In this document: in pieces, positions 7,601 through 15,617 of the stretch
Position numbering within the stretch: position 1 is the stretch's first letter
Layout: each line of letters opens with the position of its first letter
Source: an uncultured Clostridium sp.
GTDB taxonomy: Bacteria; Bacillota; Clostridia; TANB77; CAG-508
Direction of reading: 5' to 3'
DNA: 35,269 nt
NCBI GenBank assembly: GCA_902492105.1
Contig: CABUKD010000020.1
Coordinates: 1-35,269, forward strand
The notes under the pieces: generated by a model
Told to the model about the DNA's origin: nothing
Databases searched by the model: none
What the model saw: the letters and a program-made list of their open reading frames with translations, nothing else
Translations under genes and position numbers: made by a program

Positions 7601-10600
7601 AGTTGTCTAAAGTAAACATGCTAGATTCTTTTATAGACTTAGGTGGAGATTCTTTAGTTGCTGTTCGCCTTTCTTCTAGTATTAGTAGTAATTTTAAAAT
7701 TGCACTTTCTGTAAAAGATATTTTTACACATGCTACTATACAAGAATTATCGGATTATGTTGCTAGCCAATTACAAAAAAATAAATTACAATATATTCTT
7801 CCTACAGAGCATAGTAATAGTTACCCTGCTTCTTCTGCTCAAAAAAGAATTTATTATGCTTCCCAAATGGATGAAAATTCGGTTGTATATAACATTCCTG
7901 GTGGTTTATTATTAGAACAAATACCTGATATTGCAAAATTAGAAAATTGCCTAAAAAATTTAATTAAAAGGCATAGTTCTTTAAGAACCTATTTTACTAT
8001 TGAACAAGGTGAATTAGTACAAAAAATAAAAGCAGATTTAGATTTTAGTTTAAAAGTACAAAATGCAAAATTTGCAGATAAGGAAAAAATAACTAAAGAA
8101 TTTATTAAACCTTTTTCCCTAGAAAAAGCACCTTTATTTAGAGTAAAATTGGTGTTATTTGAAAATAACAAGGCTTTACTTTTAATAGATCTTCACCATA
8201 TTATTTGTGACGGAATTTCTGTATCTATTCTTCTTGAAGAATTGGGCAAATTATATAATGGAGAAAAATTAGATGAAAAGACTTTAGAATATAAAGATTA
8301 TGCTGTATGGGAAAAACAAAATTTAGAAAATGGAGTTTATGAAGAAGATAAGCAATACTTTTTAAATACATTAAAAGAAGAAATTCCTACTTTAGACTTA
8401 CCTGCTTCTTTACCTAGACCTTCTGCCACAACATATAGCGGAGATTCATATTATATTACCATGGATAAAAAATATATGGAAAAATTATCATCCATTTGTA
8501 AAAAACAAAAAATTACTCCATATATGTTCTTACTTTGTGCTTATTTTATTTTACTATATAAATATACAGGTCAAGAAGATATTATAATAGGAACTCCTAT
8601 TATGAACAGAGAAGAAAAAGAATTAGAAACATTATTAGGTATGTTTGTAAATAATTTAGCTTTACGCAGTAAAATAGATAGTAATACAAGTGTTTCTTCT
8701 TATTTACAACAAGTAAAAGATTTATGTTTAGAAGCTTTTAAACACCAAGCTTATCCATTTGATGAATTAGTAAAAGCCTTAAACTTAAAAAGAGAGCCTG
8801 GAAGAAACATGCTTTTTGATACTATGTTTATTTACCAAAATGATGCTTATCCAGAAATAACTTTACAAGGTATAAAATGTTCTTATTTTATACCTACTGC
8901 TCCTATTTCTAAATTTGATTTATCTTTAGAAGTTATACCAATGAATAATGAGCTTTCTTTAAGGTTTGAATACCGTACAGATTTATTTACACCAAAATAT
9001 ATTGAAAATTTTGCAAAACATTATCAAAATTTAATTAATACATTATTAGAAAATGTGGAAAATCCAATTTCTAAAGTAAGTATTTTAAATAAAGAAGAGG
9101 AAAACTATATTTTAAATGAACTAAACAATACCTATGTGCCATATAATAAGCAAATTCCTCTTATGAGTTTATTTGAAAAACAAGTAGAACAAAATCCTAA
9201 TAAAACTGCACTTATTTTTGAAGATACCAAATTTACTTATTCACAATTAAACGAAAAAATAAATAGGCTTGCAAATTTACTTGTTCAAGAATATAAAATC
9301 CAAAGAAATCAAGTAGTTAGCATTTTAGTAAACCGCAGTGAAAATACTGTTATTAGTATGTTAGCAGCTTTAAAAATAGGCGCTACCTACCTTTTAATAG
9401 ACGAATCTTTACCTTTTGACCGTATTTTATATATGTTAGAAAATAGTAAATCTATACTATTAATTACTACATCTAACATGAAAAATATTGATTTTCCTTA
9501 TAAATTAATGTTAGATAAAATAGATTTAAATTACTATTCACCAAATCCACCAAATGTTACTTCTTCTAATGAAGACGGTTTTTGTGTAATTTATACATCT
9601 GGTTCTACTGGAACTCCAAAAGGTGTTTTACTAAATAGACTTGGTGTAATAAATTTATTGCTAAACTATCAAAAAGTTCTAGATACAAATATTTGTGATA
9701 GCTTTTTAAGTATGAGTGCTATTTCTTTTGATATGTTTATTGTAGAAAACTTTATTCCGCTTCTTTCTGGAAAAACAGTAATTTTGTGTAATGAAGAGCA
9801 ACAAAAAATTCCTGTTTTTACTTTAGGACTAATTAAAAAATATAAGGCTAACTTTTTATTAACAACTCCTACAAGAATGAACTTATTGCTAGACACAATT
9901 TCTAATGCTTCTGATGTAGAATCTTTAAAAGTAATTCAATTAGGTGGAGAAGTATTTACACCTGAACTTTACGAGAAAATAAGAAAGTATACAAATGCAA
10001 ATATTTATAATGGTTATGGGCCAAGTGAAGCAACAGCTTGTTGTTGTTGTAAAAAAGTAGAATCTACTAATATTACAATTGGTAAACCTTTTTACAATAC
10101 AAAACTACTTATTTGTGATAAAGACCTAAACTTATGCCCTGTTGGAATACCAGGAGAATTATGTGTTTGTGGTGATGGTGTTGGAAATGGTTATATTAAC
10201 AGAGAAGATTTAACAAAATTGTCCTTTGTACCAAACCCTTACGAAAATAACATACTATACCGTACAGGAGATATTGCTCGTTTCTTAGAAAATGGAGAAA
10301 TTGAATATATTGGAAGAAGAGATTTTCAAATAAAAATAAGAGGCTTACGTGTAGAACTTTCTGAAATAGAAAAACAATTACAAAAAATTCCTAATGTTAC
10401 AAATAGTGCGGTAATTTACCATTCAGGTTCTTCTGCTTATATTGCTGCATTTTATACTGTTTCTTCTCCAATAGAAGAATCTTACATTAGGAAAAAGTTA
10501 TCAGAAGTTCTCCCACTATATATGGTGCCTAAATATTTAGTTTTACTAGACCAACTACCAATTACTCAAAATGGTAAAATAGATAAAAAAACATTAATGA

Positions 10601-12081
10601 ATTATAATCTTTCACAAGAAGAAGCTAAAACAAACTATGTTGCTCCTCAAACGGAAAAACAAGAACTATTTTGTAGAATTTGGAGTCAATTGTTAAACCA
10701 TAAAATTGGTATTGATGATAATATTTTTGATAATGGTGCAGATTCATTACTTGCCATTCGTTTTAAAACAGAATTATTATCATACCAAATTGATATTCCG
10801 TATGCTAATATATTCAAATACCCTACTGTAAGAGAATTAGAACAAAATGGATTTTCTATGTTAGAGGCAAAAGAAGCATATGATTATAGGGATATTAATA
10901 ATGTATTAGAAAAAAATACAATTTTAAATATACACCGTTCTGATATCCAAAAAAGTACTAAAAATAATGTTTTATTACTAGGAGCAAATGGCTTTGTAGG
11001 TATACATATTTTAGCATCTATTTTGCAAAAAGATAGTGGAAAAATTTATTGTATTATTCGTAATAAAGATGGTGAAGATGCTAATACACGTTTTACTAAA
11101 ATTTTGCACTTCTATTTTGGTACACAATTTGATAAAGAAATAGGAAATAGAATTGTTATTTTACCAGGAAGTGTATTAGAGAAAAAGTTGGGATTATCAG
11201 ATGCTAAGTTTGAAGAAGTAATAAACCAAATTTCTACTATTATTAATGCTGCAGCTATTGTAAAACATTATGGAAATGAAAAGAAATTTAAAGATATTAA
11301 TGTAAATTTAACACAAAGAATTGTAGATATTTGCAAAAAATATAAAAAAAGATTTTTACATATTTCTTCTATTAGTGTTTCTGGTAGAGATTTCGTGGAA
11401 AATAACTCAGAGCAAATGGCTACTTTTGCAGAAAATAATTTATACATGGGACAAGATTTAGAAAACATATACATACATAGTAAATTTGAAGCAGAAAGAA
11501 TTATTTTACAACAAGTAGCAAATGGTTTGCAAGCACAAATTTTGCGTTTAGGAAATATGACAAATCGTTTTTCAGATGGCAAGTTCCAAATAAACCCTGA
11601 AAACAATGCTTTTATAGGCAGATTAAAAACATTTATTGAGCTTGGCACAATTCCAGAAAACTTTTTAACTATGCCTTTAGAATTTACACCTGTGGATTTA
11701 TGTGCAGATGCTATTGTTAGCATTTTACAAAATTATTTGCCAACAATTAGTATTTATCATTTATATAATGATCAAACCATTCCTATGAGTAAATTAGTAG
11801 ATGTGTTAAAACAATTTAAAATTACTTTAAAGCCTGTTAGTAAAGAAGCATTTCAAAATAAAATACAACAAATATTATCTAAAAAAGAAAATAGGCAAAT
11901 TCTATCTGGAATTATTACAGATATGAACAAATCTACTAACATAGATTATACTAGCCATATTATAACTTCTTGCGAATTTACCAAATTTTTCTTAAATTTA
12001 GTTGGCTTTCATTGGCCTTGTATTACAGAAGAATATTTACAAAAATATATTAATTATTTAAAAGGAATTAAGTTTATATAA
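4657..12081 (+). CDS. Dimodular non-ribosomal peptide synthetase, C-A-T-C-A-T-Re, with terminal reductase
   Basis: This 2474-residue assembly line builds a dipeptide and releases it reductively. Domains in order: C1 (1-450, HHFIADS at 131-137, where the usual DG is DS); A1 (460-960; TSGSTGKPKG 619-628, YGPTETT 759-765, Lys944); T1 (Ser999 in GGDSL); C2 (1065-1490, HHIICDG 1180-1186); A2 (1500-1990; YTSGSTG 1646-1652, YGPSEAT from 1787, Lys1974); T2 (Ser2030 in GADSL); reductase (2105-2474; GANGFVG 2109-2115, Tyr2272-x3-Lys2276). There is no epimerase or thioesterase. The ten-residue code read by eye from A1 is DITQMGMVWK, closest to the known glycine code DILQLGLIWK. A2 reads DMVLQGGACK, which matches no code I know; its small, neutral pocket suggests a bulky hydrophobic side chain. 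A C domain at the very start suggests an N-acyl group. Expected product: an N-acyl-Gly-X aldehyde or alcohol, or a pyrazinone. No PPTase gene is in the window, so activation must come from elsewhere. Confidence 0.95.
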   Translation: MEKKLYSLTNPQKSIWYLEKYYQGTNMNNICGTMTIKIPVDFEKFVLAIKQFVKQNEGCRIRLSKEHEQKQYIVPYKDFEIPIVEVQSNKQVEELTNEVVSKPFALYDSSLFRFVIYRFPDNHGGFIINMHHFIADSWTLGILVNEIVSIYSSFIDNAEVDLKSLTDFSYVQYINSEQEYKKSNKFEKDKQYWNTLFETVPDVASIPGSVLRNSSSTILDSSETTSELKAQREELTFSTSILKQIKQYCTLHKISLFNFLVAIYSIYIGKVSNLDNFCLGTPILNRSNFKEKDTVGMFINTLPINICLKENLLFSKFVSNISITSMSLLRHQKYSYQSILQDLRQKQHNLPGLYKIMISYQITKMSEEQEKIPHESIWFFNHTISNDMDIHIFDLNDTDQLNVAYDYKINKYSVEDIRKIHARIEYIILQILEKEDVDISKIKIITPEEEKQLIYDFNNTTCAYPKEKTVIQLFEEQVLRTPNEKAVLFENNFITYAELNEKANQLAYYLKNVQKVQPKTLIGIMVNRSFEMVIGLLAILKCGCCYVPIDPEYPIDRIEYMIENSHSPILLTDLKNNNKIQTITNIDISLGNSIYQNPNGKYNMPISSSAEDLLYVIYTSGSTGKPKGVMITNQNVVNYIYGLTKQIPITKYKNFVSVTTMCFDIFVTEIWGSLTNGLTLILANEQEQNNGYALEILCTQNKVDLIQTTPSRFKLLLNTAHDASFFKNFSIIMVGGEPLTKELITTFHKYPNIQLYNMYGPTETTVWSSIKAFPKEEYITIGVPIQNTQIYILDKNYNLVPPYTPGEIYIGGDGVAKGYYENPTLTQDSFITWPLNNKLLYRTRDLGYQDSNGEIVHLGRADSQTKINGFRVELGEIENVILSYPKIKQVVVTYTDNLLAAFYVSDSVIESKTLSDYLMAKLPYYMVPKVFQKMDKFPLTPNGKINRKALPKVTLSVQEKEWVSPRNKIDEFISAQLKQILQLSKVNMLDSFIDLGGDSLVAVRLSSSISSNFKIALSVKDIFTHATIQELSDYVASQLQKNKLQYILPTEHSNSYPASSAQKRIYYASQMDENSVVYNIPGGLLLEQIPDIAKLENCLKNLIKRHSSLRTYFTIEQGELVQKIKADLDFSLKVQNAKFADKEKITKEFIKPFSLEKAPLFRVKLVLFENNKALLLIDLHHIICDGISVSILLEELGKLYNGEKLDEKTLEYKDYAVWEKQNLENGVYEEDKQYFLNTLKEEIPTLDLPASLPRPSATTYSGDSYYITMDKKYMEKLSSICKKQKITPYMFLLCAYFILLYKYTGQEDIIIGTPIMNREEKELETLLGMFVNNLALRSKIDSNTSVSSYLQQVKDLCLEAFKHQAYPFDELVKALNLKREPGRNMLFDTMFIYQNDAYPEITLQGIKCSYFIPTAPISKFDLSLEVIPMNNELSLRFEYRTDLFTPKYIENFAKHYQNLINTLLENVENPISKVSILNKEEENYILNELNNTYVPYNKQIPLMSLFEKQVEQNPNKTALIFEDTKFTYSQLNEKINRLANLLVQEYKIQRNQVVSILVNRSENTVISMLAALKIGATYLLIDESLPFDRILYMLENSKSILLITTSNMKNIDFPYKLMLDKIDLNYYSPNPPNVTSSNEDGFCVIYTSGSTGTPKGVLLNRLGVINLLLNYQKVLDTNICDSFLSMSAISFDMFIVENFIPLLSGKTVILCNEEQQKIPVFTLGLIKKYKANFLLTTPTRMNLLLDTISNASDVESLKVIQLGGEVFTPELYEKIRKYTNANIYNGYGPSEATACCCCKKVESTNITIGKPFYNTKLLICDKDLNLCPVGIPGELCVCGDGVGNGYINREDLTKLSFVPNPYENNILYRTGDIARFLENGEIEYIGRRDFQIKIRGLRVELSEIEKQLQKIPNVTNSAVIYHSGSSAYIAAFYTVSSPIEESYIRKKLSEVLPLYMVPKYLVLLDQLPITQNGKIDKKTLMNYNLSQEEAKTNYVAPQTEKQELFCRIWSQLLNHKIGIDDNIFDNGADSLLAIRFKTELLSYQIDIPYANIFKYPTVRELEQNGFSMLEAKEAYDYRDINNVLEKNTILNIHRSDIQKSTKNNVLLLGANGFVGIHILASILQKDSGKIYCIIRNKDGEDANTRFTKILHFYFGTQFDKEIGNRIVILPGSVLEKKLGLSDAKFEEVINQISTIINAAAIVKHYGNEKKFKDINVNLTQRIVDICKKYKKRFLHISSISVSGRDFVENNSEQMATFAENNLYMGQDLENIYIHSKFEAERIILQQVANGLQAQILRLGNMTNRFSDGKFQINPENNAFIGRLKTFIELGTIPENFLTMPLEFTPVDLCADAIVSILQNYLPTISIYHLYNDQTIPMSKLVDVLKQFKITLKPVSKEAFQNKIQQILSKKENRQILSGIITDMNKSTNIDYTSHIITSCEFTKFFLNLVGFHWPCITEEYLQKYINYLKGIKFI

Positions 12082-12089
12082 ATTATAAA

Positions 12090-12148
12090 GTTACTAGATA
12101 ATATTTTTAATTATAGTATTTAGTTTAAAGAAAATATTATCTAGTAAC
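12090..12148. terminator. 18-bp inverted repeat after the NRPS gene
   Basis: GTTACTAGATAATATTTT (12090-12107) and its exact complement (12131-12148) enclose a 23-nt loop, 8 nt after the NRPS stop. No T-run follows the plus-strand stem, so it may act as an mRNA 3' end stabiliser rather than a simple intrinsic terminator. Confidence 0.5.
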
Positions 12149-12234
12149 AATTATGGTGTTAGTTAAAAAGTAAAATGTTTTTTCGTAACAATTATGATGT
12201 TAGTTAAAAAGTGAAATTTTTTTGTAATAATTAT
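12144..12234. repeat. Tandem direct repeat of about 41 bp, 2.3 copies
   Basis: Units begin at 12144, 12185 and (partial) 12224 with GTAACAATTATG, GTAACAATTATG and GTAATAATTAT. The two full units share GTTAGTTAAAAAGT and end in T-runs. The first unit overlaps the right arm of the inverted repeat at 12131-12148. Confidence 0.7.
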
Positions 12235-12254
12235 AAAAAAGAAAATAAAAAAGA

Positions 12255-12283
12255 TTGCTAAAATAAAGAATTTATGATTTAAT
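12255..12283 (+). promoter_or_regulatory. Possible promoter of the histidine kinase gene
   Basis: TTGCTA at 12255-12260 and TTTAAT at 12278-12283 are separated by 17 nt. The match is moderate in a very AT-rich stretch. Confidence 0.35.
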
Positions 12284-12351
12284 TTTTATAGATTTTATTA
12301 ATTTAAATTACTTATAAAATAAATTATTTTATTACTAAGGAGGAATTTATA

Positions 12352-14160
12352 ATGAAGAATTTATCATCATTAGTGGCAATGATTATTTCCGAAATTTTAA
12401 TTATAATTGCTTTTCTTTTAATATTATCTAAACAAAAAAATAAAACACAATTAAAAAATGCTATGTTAATTTTATTAACTTGTATGTTTGTGTGGACACT
12501 AGGCTCTGTTTTACAAATTTGTTATCAAAATACTTCTATTCCACCTGTTTTCTGGGAAAAAATAGCTGGAGTTGGTGTATTTTTTTCTCCTGTTGCCTTT
12601 TTAGCCTTAGCAGTTATTTTCGCAAGAAAAAAAATAGATTTTAAATGGTACCATTCGCTTTTTCTTGTAATACCTATTATTTCTACTATTATATTACTAA
12701 CAAATGAATCACACCATTTATTTTTTGAACATTATTCATATGATATGAGCCAAATTGTATATGGAGACTACTTTCCTATTCACTCTATATATACCTATGC
12801 TTTATTTGGAATAGGTTTGCTATTGTTTATAGGATATTCTATTAAAAATTCAGGATTCTTTTCTAAACAATCTATTTTAATTATTTTAGGAGTATGTGTT
12901 CCATTAGTATTAAACCTTTTAGGTACAGCAAATATTATTCCAATTACTACCTATATTACACCAATTTCTTTCTCTTTTATGATTATTATTTACACATTTG
13001 CTATTTTTAAATTTAATTTTGGAAAAATTGCTCCTATTCCATTACAAAGAATTTTAGACAGAATTTCAGATGGCTATATTGTAATTGATGAAAATAATTT
13101 TGTAACAGATTTTAATGTTACATTTGAAGTAATGTTTCATTCAACAGCTGAACAATTAAGAAATGCTAATATTTTTGATTGGATTGAATCACATAATGAT
13201 TTTCCAATTGATGGTACATTATTAAAAGATTGTATGGAAAAAACACATAACTCTGATATTACATTGCATTTTGAAAAAAAATTAAAGCATCAAGATAAAT
13301 ATTTTAATGTAGAAATTAATAGTATAAGAAATAAAAAGAATTTTTTAGGAACCTTAATTTTATTTAAAGATACTACACAACATATGCTTGATATGCAAAC
13401 TATTCGAAATAACGAAAACATGTTAATGGAAAGAGAACGTTTGGCTTCCCTAGGACAATTAATTGGGGGTATTGCACACAACTTAAAAACACCTATTATG
13501 TCCATTGCAGGTGCTTCTGAGGGGCTAACCGATTTAGTAAAAGAATATGAAGCATCTGTAGGAGATCCAGAAGTAACTACAGAAGATCATCATGCTATTG
13601 CCAAAGATATGAAAGATTGGATTGAAAAAATTAAGTCTTATACAGAATATATGTCAGATGTTATTACAGCTGTAAAGGGACAAGCTGTTACTTTATCTGA
13701 AGAACAAGCAGTATCATTTACATTAGATGAACTAGTAAAACGTGTTGATATTTTAATGAGGCATGAATTAAAAAATGCATTAATTAATTTAAATATTGCC
13801 ATGCAAACAGATGAACATACTGTTTTAAAAGGAAATATTAATAGTTTGGTACAAGTTATTAATAATATGATTTCTAATGCAATACAAGCTTATAACGGAG
13901 AACCAAACAAAGAAATTAAATTAATTTTAGCAGATACTGGTAAAAATATTACCATTTCTGTTCAAGATTTTGCAAATGGACTTCCAGAAGAAGTGCAGAA
14001 AAAATTATTTAAAGAAATGATTACAACAAAAGGAAAAAATGGTACTGGACTCGGTTTGTTTATGTCTTATTCTACCATTCGTGCACATTTTAATGGAACT
14101 ATTACCTATGAAACAGCAAAAGGAAAAGGAACTATTTTTAATATTGTTTTGCCTAAATAG
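12352..14160 (+). CDS. Sensor histidine kinase with 7TM input and PAS domain
   Basis: This is a 602-residue membrane kinase. Residues 1-225 hold about seven hydrophobic helices, the layout of the 7TM sensory input module of histidine kinases. A PAS-like domain follows (about 228-345, DGYIVIDENNFVTDFN). The phospho-acceptor helix contains GGIAHNLKTP with His376. The C-terminal HATPase has the N box (NNMISNAIQAY) and a G box (GTGLGLFMSYS), so it should autophosphorylate. An AAGGAGG ribosome binding site precedes the ATG. The likely partner is the receiver/HD-GYP protein 254 nt downstream, although a terminator and a new promoter lie between them. The signal sensed is unknown. It follows the NRPS on the same strand; a link to NRPS control is possible but only by position. 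Confidence 0.93.
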   Translation: MKNLSSLVAMIISEILIIIAFLLILSKQKNKTQLKNAMLILLTCMFVWTLGSVLQICYQNTSIPPVFWEKIAGVGVFFSPVAFLALAVIFARKKIDFKWYHSLFLVIPIISTIILLTNESHHLFFEHYSYDMSQIVYGDYFPIHSIYTYALFGIGLLLFIGYSIKNSGFFSKQSILIILGVCVPLVLNLLGTANIIPITTYITPISFSFMIIIYTFAIFKFNFGKIAPIPLQRILDRISDGYIVIDENNFVTDFNVTFEVMFHSTAEQLRNANIFDWIESHNDFPIDGTLLKDCMEKTHNSDITLHFEKKLKHQDKYFNVEINSIRNKKNFLGTLILFKDTTQHMLDMQTIRNNENMLMERERLASLGQLIGGIAHNLKTPIMSIAGASEGLTDLVKEYEASVGDPEVTTEDHHAIAKDMKDWIEKIKSYTEYMSDVITAVKGQAVTLSEEQAVSFTLDELVKRVDILMRHELKNALINLNIAMQTDEHTVLKGNINSLVQVINNMISNAIQAYNGEPNKEIKLILADTGKNITISVQDFANGLPEEVQKKLFKEMITTKGKNGTGLGLFMSYSTIRAHFNGTITYETAKGKGTIFNIVLPK

Positions 14161-14273
14161 TTAATTAATTTATTTTATGAATATTTTTTATTTATATCTT
14201 ATACAATATAAAAATTTTTTATATAAAAATTCTTCCATTTCAGTTATACAATAAGTGAATGTTATGTTTGCAC

Positions 14274-14310
14274 AATCATGCTTAACTCTAAGTGTTAAGC
14301 ATGATTTTTT
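14274..14310 (+). terminator. Intrinsic terminator after the histidine kinase
   Basis: A perfect 13-bp stem, AATCATGCTTAAC (14274-14286) with GTTAAGCATGATT (14294-14306), is followed by a T-run. Confidence 0.9.
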
Positions 14311-14331
14311 TATATTTTTTATCAAAAATAC

Positions 14332-14359
14332 TGTACATTTCGACAAACTATGATATAAT
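14332..14359 (+). promoter_or_regulatory. Promoter of the receiver/HD-GYP gene
   Basis: A perfect TATAAT at 14354-14359 is preceded 16 nt upstream by TGTACA (4 of 6 to consensus). It lies between the kinase terminator and the HD-GYP start, so the two genes can be expressed separately. Confidence 0.55.
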
Positions 14360-14413
14360 CATTTTGTCATCTTGAGTATATCTTTTGAAGAATAATAACA
14401 CGGGGTGAATTTT

Positions 14414-15469
14414 ATGAGAAAAAATATGCAAAATGCCAATAGTACTGGCTATAAAATTATAGCTGTTGATGATGAAGAAGGAATTGTAGATTCTTTATCC
14501 ATTTTTTTAAAAAGATCTGGTTATGATTTTACAGGGGTAACTGACCCTATGGAAGCCATTGAAAAAGTCAAAAATGAGCATTTTGACTTAATGATTTTGG
14601 ACTTTATTATGACCCCTATTCATGGAGATAAAGTAGTAGAAGAAATTCGTAAATTTAATAAAGAATTATATATTTTACTATTAACTGGTCATAAAGATTT
14701 AGCTCCACCTCTAGAAACCATTCGTAAATTAGATATTCAAGGCTATTGTGAAAAAAGTGATAAATTTGATCAATTATTACTTTTAATAGAATCTGGAATT
14801 AAATCAATTGAGCAAATGAATGAAATAAAAAGAATTAACACAGAGCTTTCTGATACTTACGAAAAATTAGAAAGAGCTTATTTAGATAGTATTCAAACTT
14901 TACGTTATACAGTAGAAGCCAAAGACCCATATACTAGAGGACATTCTGATAGAGTATCTGCTTATTCTGTACTATTAGGTAAATATTTAGGTTTATCTGA
15001 AACAGATTTAAGGACCTTAGAAGTAGGAGGTCTATTCCATGACATTGGAAAAATTGGTATTCCAGATAGTATTTTGCTAAAAGAATCTAAATTAACAGAT
15101 GACGAATATTCTGAAATTAAAAATCATCCATCCATTGGAGCACATATATTATGTAATGCCTCTATTTTCCAAGATATTATTCCTATTGTAAAACATCATC
15201 ATGAACGTTTTGATGGAAAAGGATATCCTGGTAAATTAAAAGGAGAAGAAATTCCATATTTAGCTAGAATTACAGCTGTAGCAGATACCTTTGACGCCAT
15301 GACATCGAAAAGAACATACCGTAATGCCCTACCTTTAGATGTTGTAAAAGAAGAAATTGCAGATTGTTCTGGTACACAATTTGACCCAGAAATAGCAAAA
15401 GTGTTTTTAGATATTTTAAATAATCATTATGATGAGATAAAGAAAATTCAAGAGGATTTCCCTGCTTAA
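14414..15469 (+). CDS. Response regulator with HD-GYP cyclic-di-GMP phosphodiesterase output
   Basis: The ATG at 14414 is chosen because GGGGTGA sits 5 nt upstream; a GTG at 14405 overlaps that site. The protein has 351 residues. Residues 12-130 are a CheY-like receiver with acidic Asp19/Asp20 and phospho-acceptor Asp63 (MILDF). A coiled linker (135-165) joins it to an HD-GYP domain (about 165-345). The metal and signature residues are present: GHSDR (176-180), His209-Asp210 in FHDIGKIG, HHHE (261-264) and GKGYPG (268-273). Such proteins hydrolyse c-di-GMP, here probably under control of the upstream kinase. No GGDEF cyclase gene is present in the window. Confidence 0.93.
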   Translation: MRKNMQNANSTGYKIIAVDDEEGIVDSLSIFLKRSGYDFTGVTDPMEAIEKVKNEHFDLMILDFIMTPIHGDKVVEEIRKFNKELYILLLTGHKDLAPPLETIRKLDIQGYCEKSDKFDQLLLLIESGIKSIEQMNEIKRINTELSDTYEKLERAYLDSIQTLRYTVEAKDPYTRGHSDRVSAYSVLLGKYLGLSETDLRTLEVGGLFHDIGKIGIPDSILLKESKLTDDEYSEIKNHPSIGAHILCNASIFQDIIPIVKHHHERFDGKGYPGKLKGEEIPYLARITAVADTFDAMTSKRTYRNALPLDVVKEEIADCSGTQFDPEIAKVFLDILNNHYDEIKKIQEDFPA

Positions 15470-15493
15470 GTTTAAAATAGTTAAATTATAAAT

Positions 15494-15531
15494 AAAAGCA
15501 ATCAATAGTATTTCTATTGGTTGCTTTTATT
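15494..15531. terminator. Terminator between convergent HD-GYP and pilin-like genes
   Basis: AAAAGCAATCAATAG pairs with CTATTGGTTGCTTTT (one G-U pair), followed by ATTTTA on the plus strand. On the minus strand the complement also ends in a T-rich run, so it can serve both converging genes. Confidence 0.85.
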
Positions 15532-15617
15532 TTAATTATTATTATAAACTTTTTATATTTATTTAACTCATAGTTTTTTTCTTATCATGTTCCTTTTAAT
15601 AGTTGCACATTTGCATT

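Noticed and set aside
11268..11723. 151-codon minus-strand frame inside the NRPS reductase region
   Set aside because: It lies fully antisense to a conserved domain, has no ribosome site and its peptide is Lys/Phe-rich with no family pattern.
12144..12234. Tandem repeats considered as a CRISPR array
   Set aside because: The repeats are contiguous with no unique spacers, only 2.3 units, and no cas genes are nearby.
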